From positions 1 to 45,602 of the forward strand of contig NZ_JAIWQW010000005.1 in the NCBI RefSeq assembly GCF_026122815.1: a stretch of 45,602 bases of DNA. The letters run 5' to 3'. Below are positions 18,647 through 28,069 of this stretch, piece after piece. The notes beneath the pieces are model-generated. The model worked only from the letters and a program-made list of their open reading frames with translations, searched no databases and was not told where the DNA came from. Position 1 is the stretch's first letter; the number at the start of each line of letters is the position of its first letter. The translations under genes and the position numbers were made by a program. Source of the DNA: Buchnera aphidicola (Pemphigus obesinymphae) (GTDB taxonomy: Bacteria; Pseudomonadota; Gammaproteobacteria; Enterobacterales; Enterobacteriaceae).

Positions 18647-19579
18647 TTATTTTGTTAATTTTAGAGCTTTTAAAAAATTTGTTTTGTTGTGTAATGATAT
18701 TGCTTCTAAAAAAAAATTTCTTTTATTTATGTTTGTTAAAGTAGAATTAGGACCTGCTTCTAAAATTAATGAAACGCCTTTTTTAACCATATACTCTATG
18801 CTTTCATGCCATCTTACTGGTTTTGTTAATTGTTTTAACAAAGCAATACAAATTTTTTTTTTAGAAGATTCACATTTTACATCGATATTGTTAATAATAG
18901 GACATGTTGGTTTATTAAATTTAATATTATTTAAAATATGCATCAGTTTTTTTTTAGCGGGTTGCATTAATTGACAATGAGAAGCAATGTTAACAGATAG
19001 TGGTAATATATATTTAGCACCATATTTTTTACAAGCAATGCTAGCTTTTTCTACTGCTTCTTTATGGCCTGATATAACTATGTGATTTAATGAATTAAAA
19101 TTTGATGGTTCTACTATTTCATTTTTACCATGAATTTTACAAATATCAATTATTTTTTCTTTATTTAAACCAATAATTGCTGACATAGCAACTGGTATGT
19201 TATTTACTGATCTTTGCATTAATTTACCACGAAATTCAACTAATTTTATTGCATCATGTAATGTAATCACGTTAGAGCATACTAAAGCTGAATATTCTCC
19301 TAAACTATTGCCTGCCATAATAAATGGTATAGGTCCTTTTTTATATCGCCACAAACGATAAATAGCAACAGATATACTTAAAATTGCTGGTTGTAAAAAT
19401 TCACTTTGATTTAATTTTTTTTTAGGATCATTTTTAATTAATTCAAATAAATCATAACCGAGGGCACAGGATGATTCTTCAAATGTTTTTTTGATAATAG
19501 GATGTTGACATAATGACGAAGTTAAGATTCCTTTTATTTTTATACCTTGCCCAGGGAAAATTATGGAAAACATACGCAT
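18647..19579 (-). CDS. fabD: Malonyl-CoA:ACP transacylase
   Basis: FabD moves malonyl from CoA to ACP. From the ATG at 19579 (AAGG eight bases upstream) it has 310 residues (E. coli 309); the alternative start at 19585 is a GTG. The N-terminus MFSIIFPGQG matches the FPGQG motif, the nucleophile is S92, and the catalytic H201 is present in ASHCQL. The nucleophile motif GHSLG reads GNSLG here: N91 replaces the His next to the serine. The order fabD-fabG-acpP is that of E. coli. plsX and fabH, which precede fabD in E. coli, are missing between it and rpmF. Confidence 0.95.
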   Translation of the reverse strand: MRMFSIIFPGQGIKIKGILTSSLCQHPIIKKTFEESSCALGYDLFELIKNDPKKKLNQSEFLQPAILSISVAIYRLWRYKKGPIPFIMAGNSLGEYSALVCSNVITLHDAIKLVEFRGKLMQRSVNNIPVAMSAIIGLNKEKIIDICKIHGKNEIVEPSNFNSLNHIVISGHKEAVEKASIACKKYGAKYILPLSVNIASHCQLMQPAKKKLMHILNNIKFNKPTCPIINNIDVKCESSKKKICIALLKQLTKPVRWHESIEYMVKKGVSLILEAGPNSTLTNINKRNFFLEAISLHNKTNFLKALKLTK

Positions 19580-19679
19580 TTCCACTACCTTAAATTTAAT
19601 TTTTAAATATAGTTAACTTTTTTATGTTATTATAAGAAAACTATATTTATTATTTTTATAATTAATAATTTCTTATTTT

Positions 19680-19844
19680 TTAAAAAATTTTATTTCCTTT
19701 GTAATATCCTTTTTTTGTAATGTGATGTCTAATATGAATTTCTCCAGATAAACGATCAATTGATAAATTTGGTGTTTTTAATTTATCATGAGATCTACGC
19801 ATACCTCTTTTTGCACGAGTAGGTTTATTTTTTTGTACTGCCAT
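19680..19844 (-). CDS. rpmF: Ribosomal protein bL32
   Basis: The 54-residue protein begins [20 protein letters not shown], nearly identical to E. coli L32 ([20 protein letters not shown]). The start is at 19844, behind an AAAGGAA site; an upstream in-frame extension to 19883 is not conserved. It ends [15 protein letters not shown], three residues shorter than E. coli. It is a small basic protein of the large ribosomal subunit. The spacer to fabD is only about 100 bp because plsX and fabH are gone. Confidence 0.97.
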   Translation of the reverse strand: MAVQKNKPTRAKRGMRRSHDKLKTPNLSIDRLSGEIHIRHHITKKGYYKGNKIF

Positions 19845-20063
19845 ATAATGTTGTTCCTTTTTTATGTCAATGCATAACGACATTAAAAAAATAAAAATTT
19901 GATTTTTTTATCATAAACTAAATTGGAATAAAAAGTAATATTTTATATTAAAAATAATGCATGTATTTATATATTATGTTTAATTTATATACTCAATAAA
20001 TGTTACGATATAATTAATTAATTTTAATTAAACATTATTTAAAATATTTTTTTGTTTTATTTT

Positions 20064-21026
20064 TCATAACAGTAAATTTAAATATTTTTTAAATTGTTTT
20101 TCTAACGGTGCTAATATAGTTATGTTATGTTTGTAATATGGATGTATGAAACTAACTTTATGAGAATGCAACAGTAATCTATTTTTTAAATTTTTGTTCT
20201 TTAATTTAAGATCTAAATTCTTTTTCCCATAACGTGAATCGAAAACTATAGGATATCCCGTATGGGCTGTATGTACTCGTATCTGGTGAGTTCTTCCTGT
20301 AATCGGAGTAGCTAATAAAAGAGTGTGATTGATATATTGTTGTTTAATAAAAAATTGAGTTTCTGATTTTTTCCCTTTTTCGCTAATTTTAACAACATTT
20401 TTTTGATTGAACAATTTTGTTTTTAATAAGGGGACGGTAACACTTTTTTTATTTTTAGGCCATTGTCCGTGTACTAAAGTAATATATATTTTTTTTATTT
20501 TTTTTTCTCTTAATTGTTGGTGCAAATTGCGTAATGTTGAACGTTTTTTAGCTAATATTAGAATTCCAGACGTATCACGATCTAAGCGATGAACTAATTC
20601 AAGAAAATAATTTTCGGGTTTCAATTTTCGAAGAATTTCTATTATTCCAAAATTTATTCCACTTCCACCATGTACTGCTATTCCAGATGGTTTGTTAATA
20701 ATTAACAAATATTTATCTTCATATAAAATGTTTTTAAATATATTTTCTATTTGTTTTTTATGTAGAATAATATTTGTAATCGTATTTTTTTTTATTATTT
20801 TTTCAGTTATATCAATTGAAGGTATTGTAATTTGATCTCCTATTGCTAATTTATATTTTGGTTTTATTTTTTTTTTATTTATTTTAACCTTTCCAGTTCT
20901 GATAATTCTATAAATCATACTTTTAGGTATAGTTTTTAACTTTTTTATTAAAAAATTATCAATACGTTGTTTTTCTATTGCTTCTGTAACAGATACAGTT
21001 TGTATGTTTAATATTTTTTTTTTCAT
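20064..21026 (-). CDS. rluC: 23S rRNA pseudouridine(955/2504/2580) synthase
   Basis: The 320-residue protein (E. coli RluC 319) has an N-terminal S4 RNA-binding domain (about 20-75, RIDNFLIKKL ... SMIYRIIRTGKVKIN) and an RluA-type pseudouridine synthase domain. The catalytic Asp is D149 in HRLDRDTSG, and the GRTHQIRVH motif follows. Codons 2-5 lie in a run of ten A immediately after the ATG, and this run is in frame, unlike those in fabG, tatD and rsmC. The gene is divergent from rne across a 0.6-kb spacer, as in E. coli. Confidence 0.95.
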   Translation of the reverse strand: MKKKILNIQTVSVTEAIEKQRIDNFLIKKLKTIPKSMIYRIIRTGKVKINKKKIKPKYKLAIGDQITIPSIDITEKIIKKNTITNIILHKKQIENIFKNILYEDKYLLIINKPSGIAVHGGSGINFGIIEILRKLKPENYFLELVHRLDRDTSGILILAKKRSTLRNLHQQLREKKIKKIYITLVHGQWPKNKKSVTVPLLKTKLFNQKNVVKISEKGKKSETQFFIKQQYINHTLLLATPITGRTHQIRVHTAHTGYPIVFDSRYGKKNLDLKLKNKNLKNRLLLHSHKVSFIHPYYKHNITILAPLEKQFKKYLNLLL

Positions 21027-21622
21027 ATATTTATTTTATGTTTTATTAAATTATTTTTAAAAAATATTTTGTTGTGTATAACATATAATTTATGACCCAT
21101 GGTATTTTTACAGGACAGTTTTGTTAAATCAATGAAAATATTTTTTAGTATTTGTTTTATATATAAAACGTTTAATCTTTTTATTTTCCGTAAGAGTTAA
21201 TGAATTAATAGATAATCGAATAATAATTTTTATATTTTAAAAATATTTAAAACATATGTGATAAAATACAAGTAAATATATAATTAATTGATATATTTTA
21301 TGTCAATTATATATATTTACTTGTATTTTATATGAAAATTAGCATTCATATATTAAGAAAAAATATAACATGATAAGTTTTTGCAACTTATAAATAGAAT
21401 CTATGATCACGATATGCAAATAAATATTTTATATAATAAAATTATTATGTAAATTAAAATATGTAATTATTGAAAGTAATAAAAATTTAAAATTAATTAA
21501 TTCTTTAAACATATTATTTATATATAACCATTTATGATATTAATCATAAATTTATTTTTTGTTATTTAATTTCTATATTTTCTACCATTTTAACACTTAT
21601 CGAAAATACGAGAGATGTTCTA
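21027..21622. other. Divergent leader region of rluC and rne
   Basis: A 596-bp spacer that must contain the promoters of rluC and rne. E. coli rne has a long structured 5' leader (about 361 nt) used for autoregulation, so much of this may be transcribed. It contains one strong inverted repeat (listed separately) and otherwise no gene. A GAGAG ribosome-binding site lies just before the rne ATG. Confidence 0.6.
21261..21331. repeat. Long inverted repeat upstream of rne
   Basis: The first 22 bases of the left arm (21261-21282) pair perfectly with the end of the right arm. After a 2-nt bulge another 7 bp pair (AATTGA-type end). The arms are 21261-21291 and 21303-21331, with an 11-nt loop. The outer ends read ATAAAATACAAGTAAATA and TATTTACTTGTATTTTAT. 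It lies about 290 bases upstream of the rne start and 235 upstream of rluC. It could be a leader hairpin of the rne mRNA or a terminator/insulator between the two divergent genes. Confidence 0.65.
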
Positions 21623-24600
21623 ATGAAAAGAATGTTAATTAATGCAACCCAACAAGAAGAATTAAGAGTGGCACTTGTAGATGGACAACGTTTGTATGAT
21701 TTAGATATAGAAACATCTGGATATGAACAAAAAAAATCTAATATTTATAAAGGGAAAATATCTCGTATAGAACCTAGTTTAGAAGCTGCTTTTGTTGATT
21801 ACGGTTCTGAAAAACATGGATTTCTTCCTTTAAAAGAAATTTCCAAAGACTATTTTTTAAAGTATGATACATGTTTCACTAAACCTAATATAAAAGACAT
21901 TGTAAAAGAAGGACAAGAGATTATTGTACAAATTGATAAAGAAGAAAGAGGAAGTAAAGGTGCTGCATTAACTACGTTTATTAGTTTAGCTGGTAGTTAT
22001 TTGGTTTTATTACCTAATAATCCTCGAGCTGGAGGTATTTCTAGAAGAATAGTAGGTAATGAGCGATCTGAATTAAAGTTGACATTATCTTTGCTAAATT
22101 TACCTGAAAATATGGGTTTAATTATCAGAACAGCTGGTTTAGGTAAATCTTTATCAGCACTTAAATGGGATTTAAATTTCAGATTACAACATTGGAAAAC
22201 AATTCAAGAATCTGCAAAAAAAAATTCAGCTCCTTTTTTAATTCATCAAGAAAGTAATGTCATTGTACGTGCTTTTCGAGATTATCTTAGACCAGATATT
22301 GGAGAAATTCTTATAGATAATCCTAAAATATTAGAATTAGCACACCAACATATTACTTCATTAGGTCGTCCTGATTTTAGTAATAAAATTAAATTATATA
22401 CAGGAGAAATTCCATTATTTAGCCATTATCAAATAGAATCGCAAATTAATTCAGCATTTCAAAGAGAAGTTAGATTACCTTCTGGAGGTTCTATTATGAT
22501 AGATTCAACAGAAGCTTTAACAGCTATTGATGTTAACTCAGCACGTTCTACTAAAGGTCTTGATATTGAAGAAACAGCATTAAATACTAATATTGAAGCT
22601 GTTGATGAAATTTCTCGTCAATTGAGATTACGTGATGTAGGAGGTTTAATAGTTGTTGATTTTATAGATATGACACCTGTTTGTAATCAACGTAAAATTG
22701 AAAATCAATTACGCGAATCTGTGAGACAAGATCGTGCTAAAATTCAAATTGGAAATATTTCTAAATTTGGTTTATTAGAAATGTCTCGACAACGAATTAG
22801 TCCTTCTTTAGGTGAATCGAATTATCATATTTGCCCTAGATGTAGTGGAACAGGTACTATAAGAGATAACGAATCTTTATCTTTGTCTATTTTAAGAGTA
22901 ATAGAAGAAGAAGCTTTGAAAGAAAACACTCATGAAGTACATGCTATTGTGCCTGTAGAAGTGGCATGTTATTTATTAAATGAAAAAAGAGAAGCTGTTA
23001 ATGCAATTGAAAAGCGTCAAAGCGGTGGAAAAACAATTATTATTCCGCATGACGAGATAAAAACACCTCATTATTCTGTTTTACGTATCAGAAAAGGCGA
23101 AGAAATAGAAACTACCAGTTATCGACTTCCAAAATTTCATAAAAATGGTATTATTCGGACTGTTGAAGAAGTTGTAGATAAGAAAAAAAATAAAAACTCT
23201 ATTTTCTCTACATTATCTATTTATAACACTTTTTTATTAAAAAAAACAATAGATAATAAAAAAAAGATTGAATCTCATACATTTGTAAAAAATAAATCAA
23301 TTTCTCCATCTTTATCTAGATTAAATTTATTAGAAAAAATAATTTTTTGGTTAAAATCACCTTTTTTTAGTTTTAATTTAAATTTGTTAAAAAAAAGAAA
23401 TAAAAAAATTGATTTAATAAGTAAGAAAGATAAAGATTTGAACAACGTTAATCAAATTCAAGATGAATGTCACATATATGGTAAAGAAGCAAATGACGAA
23501 ACTGAAAGTATTAAATCAAGTCAATGTAATACCAGTTTTCCTTATGAACCTAAATATGTTTCTAAAAATGATCATTTGGTTAATGTAGAAAAAACTAAAT
23601 ATTACGAATATTTTGATAAAAAAATGTTGAGAAATAAATTTAAATTAGATAAGTCAAATGTAACGTTAAAAAGAAAACGTCACGGTATAAAAGTAAAAGA
23701 TAATCAGAAACTATTTAAAATAATATCAAATTTTTCAGAAAAAAAAGTTCTTTTATCAAAAAATATGTTAAAAAATTTTTTTAAAAAAATAAGTCTGAAT
23801 AATATTTATTTAAATATGCAGTATTTACATACAACGTATCATATTAATGATTTTTTGTATGAAAAGATTATTAAATTGTATTTTTCTGAAATAAGAAACA
23901 AAATTTCTTTAAAACAAGGATATGTAATGTTAAATACTTTTAATACTATACCATATAAAATACCTTATAAAAAAATAGATAAAAAAAATGATATTTTTTT
24001 CGAGAAATCTAAATGTTCAAAATTAAGAATGTTTTCTGATAATTATACTGTTTTTAAAAATAAATCGAATTATTTTAAAAGTCCTATGTTTATTATATCA
24101 GGTGTATATTCATTAGAAATAGCTTTAGGAAAAGTATGGATTAGTTGTAAAAAAGATATATTTGTTAAAAAAATAAATGATAAAAATAAAATATGTAAAA
24201 AGTCTTTATTCAATATATTTCCTGTAAATAAAAATAACGATATATCAAGAAATCATATGATATCTATTTATCAGAATAAAATAAAATCAATTTTTTATAA
24301 AAATTATGGTAGAAAAGATAACAAAATAATAAAAAAAAAGTTCAAGAAAGAAAATACAAATATTACATTATATTCGAAAAAACCATTATTAAATATGTTA
24401 TCTTATGGAAAAACAGAAAATAAAATTCAATTAAAGTTTAAAGATAATAAAAAAAGTTTATGTGTTTCTAATTTAATTTCTAAAAATTTTAATAAATTAG
24501 AAAAAAATAAAAATAAAAAATGTATATCTAGTGCTCCAATTACAAAGATTCCAGTATCCATTCAAAATAGAAAAAAAAATCTAGTTAATAATTTAACATC

Positions 24601-24685
24601 ATATAAAAATCAGTCTGACATAACACATGCTGCAGGTGGACATGCTGCGAGTAGTGTTGCAAGCGCTCCCATTACACGTGTTTAA
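21623..24685 (+). CDS. rne: Ribonuclease E, degradosome scaffold
   Basis: The 1020-residue protein has a catalytic half (1-~530) very close to E. coli ([22 protein letters not shown]). It includes the S1 domain, the 5' sensor, the DNase-I-like site with D303 (AIDVNSARS) and D346 (DFIDMTP), and the Zn-link CPRCSG with C404 and C407. The C-terminal half is diverged and Lys/Asn-rich but keeps three islands: an amphipathic stretch at about 563-585 ([18 protein letters not shown]) at the place of the membrane-anchor helix; about 818-845 (SPMF...[12 protein letters not shown]), matching the enolase-binding segment (SPMP...SPELASGKVWI); and the last ~20 residues ([19 protein letters not shown]), resembling the PNPase-binding end. 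An extra SSAPITKIP copy lies near residue 968. It controls mRNA decay and rRNA/tRNA processing at the inner membrane. Confidence 0.97.
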   Translation: MKRMLINATQQEELRVALVDGQRLYDLDIETSGYEQKKSNIYKGKISRIEPSLEAAFVDYGSEKHGFLPLKEISKDYFLKYDTCFTKPNIKDIVKEGQEIIVQIDKEERGSKGAALTTFISLAGSYLVLLPNNPRAGGISRRIVGNERSELKLTLSLLNLPENMGLIIRTAGLGKSLSALKWDLNFRLQHWKTIQESAKKNSAPFLIHQESNVIVRAFRDYLRPDIGEILIDNPKILELAHQHITSLGRPDFSNKIKLYTGEIPLFSHYQIESQINSAFQREVRLPSGGSIMIDSTEALTAIDVNSARSTKGLDIEETALNTNIEAVDEISRQLRLRDVGGLIVVDFIDMTPVCNQRKIENQLRESVRQDRAKIQIGNISKFGLLEMSRQRISPSLGESNYHICPRCSGTGTIRDNESLSLSILRVIEEEALKENTHEVHAIVPVEVACYLLNEKREAVNAIEKRQSGGKTIIIPHDEIKTPHYSVLRIRKGEEIETTSYRLPKFHKNGIIRTVEEVVDKKKNKNSIFSTLSIYNTFLLKKTIDNKKKIESHTFVKNKSISPSLSRLNLLEKIIFWLKSPFFSFNLNLLKKRNKKIDLISKKDKDLNNVNQIQDECHIYGKEANDETESIKSSQCNTSFPYEPKYVSKNDHLVNVEKTKYYEYFDKKMLRNKFKLDKSNVTLKRKRHGIKVKDNQKLFKIISNFSEKKVLLSKNMLKNFFKKISLNNIYLNMQYLHTTYHINDFLYEKIIKLYFSEIRNKISLKQGYVMLNTFNTIPYKIPYKKIDKKNDIFFEKSKCSKLRMFSDNYTVFKNKSNYFKSPMFIISGVYSLEIALGKVWISCKKDIFVKKINDKNKICKKSLFNIFPVNKNNDISRNHMISIYQNKIKSIFYKNYGRKDNKIIKKKFKKENTNITLYSKKPLLNMLSYGKTENKIQLKFKDNKKSLCVSNLISKNFNKLEKNKNKKCISSAPITKIPVSIQNRKKNLVNNLTSYKNQSDITHAAGGHAASSVASAPITRV

Positions 24686-24723
24686 TTTTTTATTTATTAA
24701 ATTATTGTTAATATTTTTTTGTT

Positions 24724-24768
24724 GCATCCCATCTTTCTTTATTAATTTTTTAAAATACTATGGGATGC
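24724..24768. terminator. Bidirectional terminator between rne and flgJ
   Basis: The perfect 9-bp stem GCATCCCAT / ATGGGATGC (24724-24732, 24760-24768) encloses a 27-nt T/A-rich loop, about 40 bases after the rne stop and 100 bases after the flgJ stop. T-rich sequence follows on both strands. It sits where two convergent genes meet. Confidence 0.75.
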
Positions 24769-24868
24769 TTTATACATATAAATATATTTTATAAAAAATA
24801 GTAAAATAATATTTTTTTTAATACATATTTAATATGTTGATAAAAATTTATTAATGATAATTAACATA

Positions 24869-25177
24869 TTATTTATTTTTTTTTGAAATTTGTTCTATTA
24901 GCATTTTTGCTAAACCAAAACCTTTTTTACTTATTTGTTGTGATATAACTTGATCATATATGTCTGCATACATACTTTCAGTTTCATTATTTAATAAATC
25001 ATTTTTTATTTCGCTGTTCCTGATACTTTTTAAAATAATATTTAAAAATAATCCTTCAACTTGTTTAGCTATATTTAACGTGTTTTCTTCAACATTTTTT
25101 TTCGATTTTATAATAGATATATTTGTATTTTCTATCTTTTGTATAGGATTAATGAAAAAATTAAATTTATTTTCCAT
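24869..25177 (-). CDS. flgJ: FlgJ rod-capping domain only
   Basis: The 102-residue protein matches only the N-terminal rod-binding domain of FlgJ (KNVEENTLNIAKQVEGLFLNIILKSIR ... SMYADIYDQVISQQISKKGFGLAKMLIEQI). E. coli FlgJ has 313 residues; the C-terminal peptidoglycan-hydrolase domain is completely absent. A short FlgJ is also what I recall from other Buchnera. The protein would cap the growing flagellar rod without cutting the wall. The gene is last in the flg cluster; flgK and flgL, which follow in E. coli, are missing, and rne comes next on the other strand. Confidence 0.88.
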   Translation of the reverse strand: MENKFNFFINPIQKIENTNISIIKSKKNVEENTLNIAKQVEGLFLNIILKSIRNSEIKNDLLNNETESMYADIYDQVISQQISKKGFGLAKMLIEQISKKNK

Positions 25178-25193
25178 TTTATTTGTTCCGTTT

Positions 25194-26324
25194 TTATATG
25201 ATTTCTAATTGAGCGTGAAGACATCCCGCATTTTTCATAGCTTGTAATATTGACATTAGTTCCACAGGTGTAGTTCCTAAAAGATTTAAGGCATGAACAA
25301 TATTATGAAGATTAACACTATTAATATCAGATTGTATATTAGTGGTCACGGATTTTATTTTGTTATTTTTTTTTGATGTAGATCTTATTTGTGTATTTAT
25401 GACAAATACATGAGATTTATTGGTTTTATTTTTTTTATTAATGATTACCGATATATTTTCATTGGTTATAGCACATATATCTAATCTTACTTCCTTATTA
25501 ATAACAATAGATCCGGTACGAGCATTAAAAATTACTTTTGCATCTTTTTCTGGTAGATCAATATTGATATTTTGAATATTGGAAATCATACGTATTTTCG
25601 TACTATTATTATCTGGTGTATTTAGTTGTATAGTTCTAGCATCTAATACTATAGATGAATTCGGGTAGTGCCTATTAATCGCATCGCTAATGTATTGAGC
25701 TATGGTAAAATCTTCTTGATTCAGTTGTAAATTAAATGTTTTATTTTGACCAAATTGTGTTTTTATTTCTTTTTCAATAATTGCTCCATTGCTAATTCTT
25801 CCACCGTTTAATTGATTAATGTAATTTTGACGATGATATGTAAAAGATTGATTAGTATGGCTACCTATTAAGACATTTCCTTGAGCAATAGCGTAAATTT
25901 TGTTATCTATTCCTTTTAATGGAGTCATTAGTAATGTGCCGCCTTTTAAACTTTTAGCATCACCTATAGAAGATACTACAACATCTATTTTTTGTCCTTG
26001 ATGACTGAAATTAGGCAATTCAGCTGTAACTACCACAGCTGCTATATTTTTAATTTGGACCCGTTTGTTTGATTGAATATCAATTCCGAATTGAGATAAC
26101 ATGTTATTTAAAGTTTGTAATGTTAAAGGAACATGTATAATTTGATCTCCTGTTCCATCTAATCCAACTACTAAACCATAACCAATTAATTGGTTTTCGT
26201 GTGTTCCTTGAATACTCGTAAGATCTCTAATTCTATCAGCATATATTGTGGAACTCATTCCTAAAAAAAATAAAAGAATAAATCTTAAAAGTAGTGAATA
26301 TAACATAAATATACTCTTATACAT
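25194..26324 (-). CDS. flgI: Flagellar P-ring protein FlgI
   Basis: The 376-residue protein (E. coli 365) forms the P-ring around the rod in the periplasm. A signal peptide is visible (Leu/Phe-rich, ending SSTIYA before DRIRDLTSIQG, the conserved mature start). The motifs NQLIGYGLVVGLDGTGD and SSIGDAKSLKGGTLLMTPL are kept, and it ends GCLHAQLEII, as in the family. Two in-frame ATGs (26324 and 26306) could start it; the shorter would still include the signal peptide. It precedes flgJ by 16 bp. A 165-bp gap with a strong hairpin separates it from flgH. Confidence 0.95.
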   Translation of the reverse strand: MYKSIFMLYSLLLRFILLFFLGMSSTIYADRIRDLTSIQGTHENQLIGYGLVVGLDGTGDQIIHVPLTLQTLNNMLSQFGIDIQSNKRVQIKNIAAVVVTAELPNFSHQGQKIDVVVSSIGDAKSLKGGTLLMTPLKGIDNKIYAIAQGNVLIGSHTNQSFTYHRQNYINQLNGGRISNGAIIEKEIKTQFGQNKTFNLQLNQEDFTIAQYISDAINRHYPNSSIVLDARTIQLNTPDNNSTKIRMISNIQNINIDLPEKDAKVIFNARTGSIVINKEVRLDICAITNENISVIINKKNKTNKSHVFVINTQIRSTSKKNNKIKSVTTNIQSDINSVNLHNIVHALNLLGTTPVELMSILQAMKNAGCLHAQLEII

Positions 26325-26371
26325 ATAATACGATTATAAAAGATAATAATTATAAAAAAAAATTTTAAAAT

Positions 26372-26439
26372 CAATAATTTTTAGAGACTTACTAAAAAAT
26401 AATATTTAATATTGTTTAAAGTAAGCTCTAAAATTATTG
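26372..26439. other. Strong hairpin between flgH and flgI
   Basis: The arm CAATAATTTTTAGAG plus ACTTACT (26372-26393) pairs with AAGTAAG plus CTCTAAAATTATTG (26419-26439), giving about 20-21 bp with two single-base bulges and a 25-nt loop. It is transcribed if the flg operon runs through. A hairpin of this strength inside an operon suggests partial termination, RNA processing or protection between the L-ring and P-ring genes. Confidence 0.65.
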
Positions 26440-26489
26440 AGTATATGTTAATCTGATATGATTATTTTAATCAAAACATTAACTATTTT

Positions 26490-27197
26490 TTACATCGGTG
26501 AAATTTTAAATAAAAACCGTTGTAACCAACCTATTTTATTTGATGTTCCTGCATAATTATTACTAAAATATTCTATATTTGCATTAGCAACTTGAGTAGA
26601 TACAATTGTGTTATTTTTTGAAATTATACGAGGATTGACAATTCCAGAAAAACGAATACATTCTTGCCCTTGATTAATTGATATTTTTTTTTCTCCAAAA
26701 ATATTAAAATTACCGTTAGGTAATATTTCATTAATAGTAACTGTGATCACTCCTAAAAAAGAATTTTGAGCTGATGAACTCCCTTTTCCAGAAAAATTAT
26801 TTTTTGCTAACGTATCTAATCCTGATTTATTACCACGATTAGATGTAAAACTATCTGCAAGACTTGGTATTCCTATGGCAATACTACTGCTTCCATTTCG
26901 ACTAATGTTAGAATACATTTTATTACTGGTAATTAAATTTTCTTGTAATATAACAGTAATTGTATCCCCTATATTTCGAGGTTTATAATCTTCAAATAAA
27001 GGATGATATGTATTATTTGTGGGTGCAGTTTCTTTCAGTAATGAATTATTTTCTGTAATTGATTTTTGACTAGATAATTGATTATTCATCATTTTTTTTT
27101 CTTTTTTATGAGTAAAATACGATGAACTACAACCATTTAATGTTAATAATAATGAAATTACCAGAAAAAATTTAAATTTTAAAAATGAATTTAACAC
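26490..27197 (-). CDS. flgH: Flagellar L-ring lipoprotein FlgH
   Basis: The 235-residue protein (E. coli 232) forms the L-ring in the outer membrane. It has a lipoprotein signal with lipobox LNGC, the acylated Cys being C23. Family motifs include the IGDTITVILQENL segment, the central Gly/Ser-rich region with GKGSSSAQNSF, and VTINEILPNGN. The C-terminal YFSNNYAGTSNKIGWLQRFLF matches the family end. It lies 66 bp after flgG. Keeping a signal peptide and lipobox suggests that a real envelope-spanning basal body is still built. Confidence 0.95.
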   Translation of the reverse strand: MLNSFLKFKFFLVISLLLTLNGCSSSYFTHKKEKKMMNNQLSSQKSITENNSLLKETAPTNNTYHPLFEDYKPRNIGDTITVILQENLITSNKMYSNISRNGSSSIAIGIPSLADSFTSNRGNKSGLDTLAKNNFSGKGSSSAQNSFLGVITVTINEILPNGNFNIFGEKKISINQGQECIRFSGIVNPRIISKNNTIVSTQVANANIEYFSNNYAGTSNKIGWLQRFLFKISPM

Positions 27198-27263
27198 TAA
27201 AAATACCTTACAATGATTGTAAATTAGTTTACAGAATAACTTTCTATTAAAAACTTATACATA

Positions 27264-28046
27264 TTATAGTTGAGATAATTTTTGCAACATTTGATCAGAA
27301 GCATTGATTGCTTTGCTGTTAATTTCATAAGCTCTTTGTGTTTGAATCATATTTACTAGTTCTTCTGCTACGTTAACATTAGATGTTTCTACATAACCTT
27401 GGTACAATAAACCTGTACCGTTAAAACCTGGTACAGTATCAATAGGAGCACCCGAAGATGGAGTTTCTTGATATAAATTTTCTCCAATACTTTCTAGTCC
27501 AGAACTATTTATAAAATTAACTATATTTAATTGTCCAATTTGAGCGGGTTGAGCTTGATTTTGTACTTTAGCAGCTACAATACCATCCCGACCAACAGTT
27601 AAATCAATGGTATTTGTTGGTAAATTTATATTAGGTAAGATAGGAAATCCACTATTAGTTATCAATTGACCATTTTGGTTAATTTGAAAAGAACCGTCTC
27701 TAGTATAAGCTAAATTACCATCTGGTAGTTGAACTTGAAAAAAACCTTGACCATTGATTGCAATATCTTTTGATGAATCGGTTTTAGAAAGGTTACCTTG
27801 ACTATGGACACGTTCTGTGGATACCGGCCTGACTCCTGTTCCTAGTTGTAAACCTGAAGGTAAAATTGTATCTCCTGATGAGTCAGAACCTGGTTGTCGT
27901 ATATTTTGATAAATCAGATCTTCAAATATAGCTCTTGACTTTTTAAATCCATTTGTACTGACATTAGCTAAATTATTAGAAATAACGTTCATGTTAGTTT
28001 GTTGAGAATCTAGTCCAGTTTTTGCTATCCATAAAGAAGGAATCAT
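27264..28046 (-). CDS. flgG: Flagellar distal rod protein FlgG
   Basis: The 260-residue protein has the same length as E. coli FlgG. The N-terminal D0 segment [20 protein letters not shown] with the rod-protein signature [16 protein letters not shown], and the C-terminal helix ([21 protein letters not shown]...), are both intact. FlgG builds the distal part of the rod that crosses peptidoglycan and outer membrane. It is the best conserved of the flg genes here. The start follows flgF by 23 bp. Confidence 0.97.
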   Translation of the reverse strand: MIPSLWIAKTGLDSQQTNMNVISNNLANVSTNGFKKSRAIFEDLIYQNIRQPGSDSSGDTILPSGLQLGTGVRPVSTERVHSQGNLSKTDSSKDIAINGQGFFQVQLPDGNLAYTRDGSFQINQNGQLITNSGFPILPNINLPTNTIDLTVGRDGIVAAKVQNQAQPAQIGQLNIVNFINSSGLESIGENLYQETPSSGAPIDTVPGFNGTGLLYQGYVETSNVNVAEELVNMIQTQRAYEINSKAINASDQMLQKLSQL

Positions 28047-28069
28047 AATTTATTACATCCTTATTTTAG

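Noticed and set aside
18534-18974. Long ORFs on the plus strand across fabG/fabD
   Set aside because: They are antisense shadows of the conserved fab genes, without homology or a ribosome-binding site.
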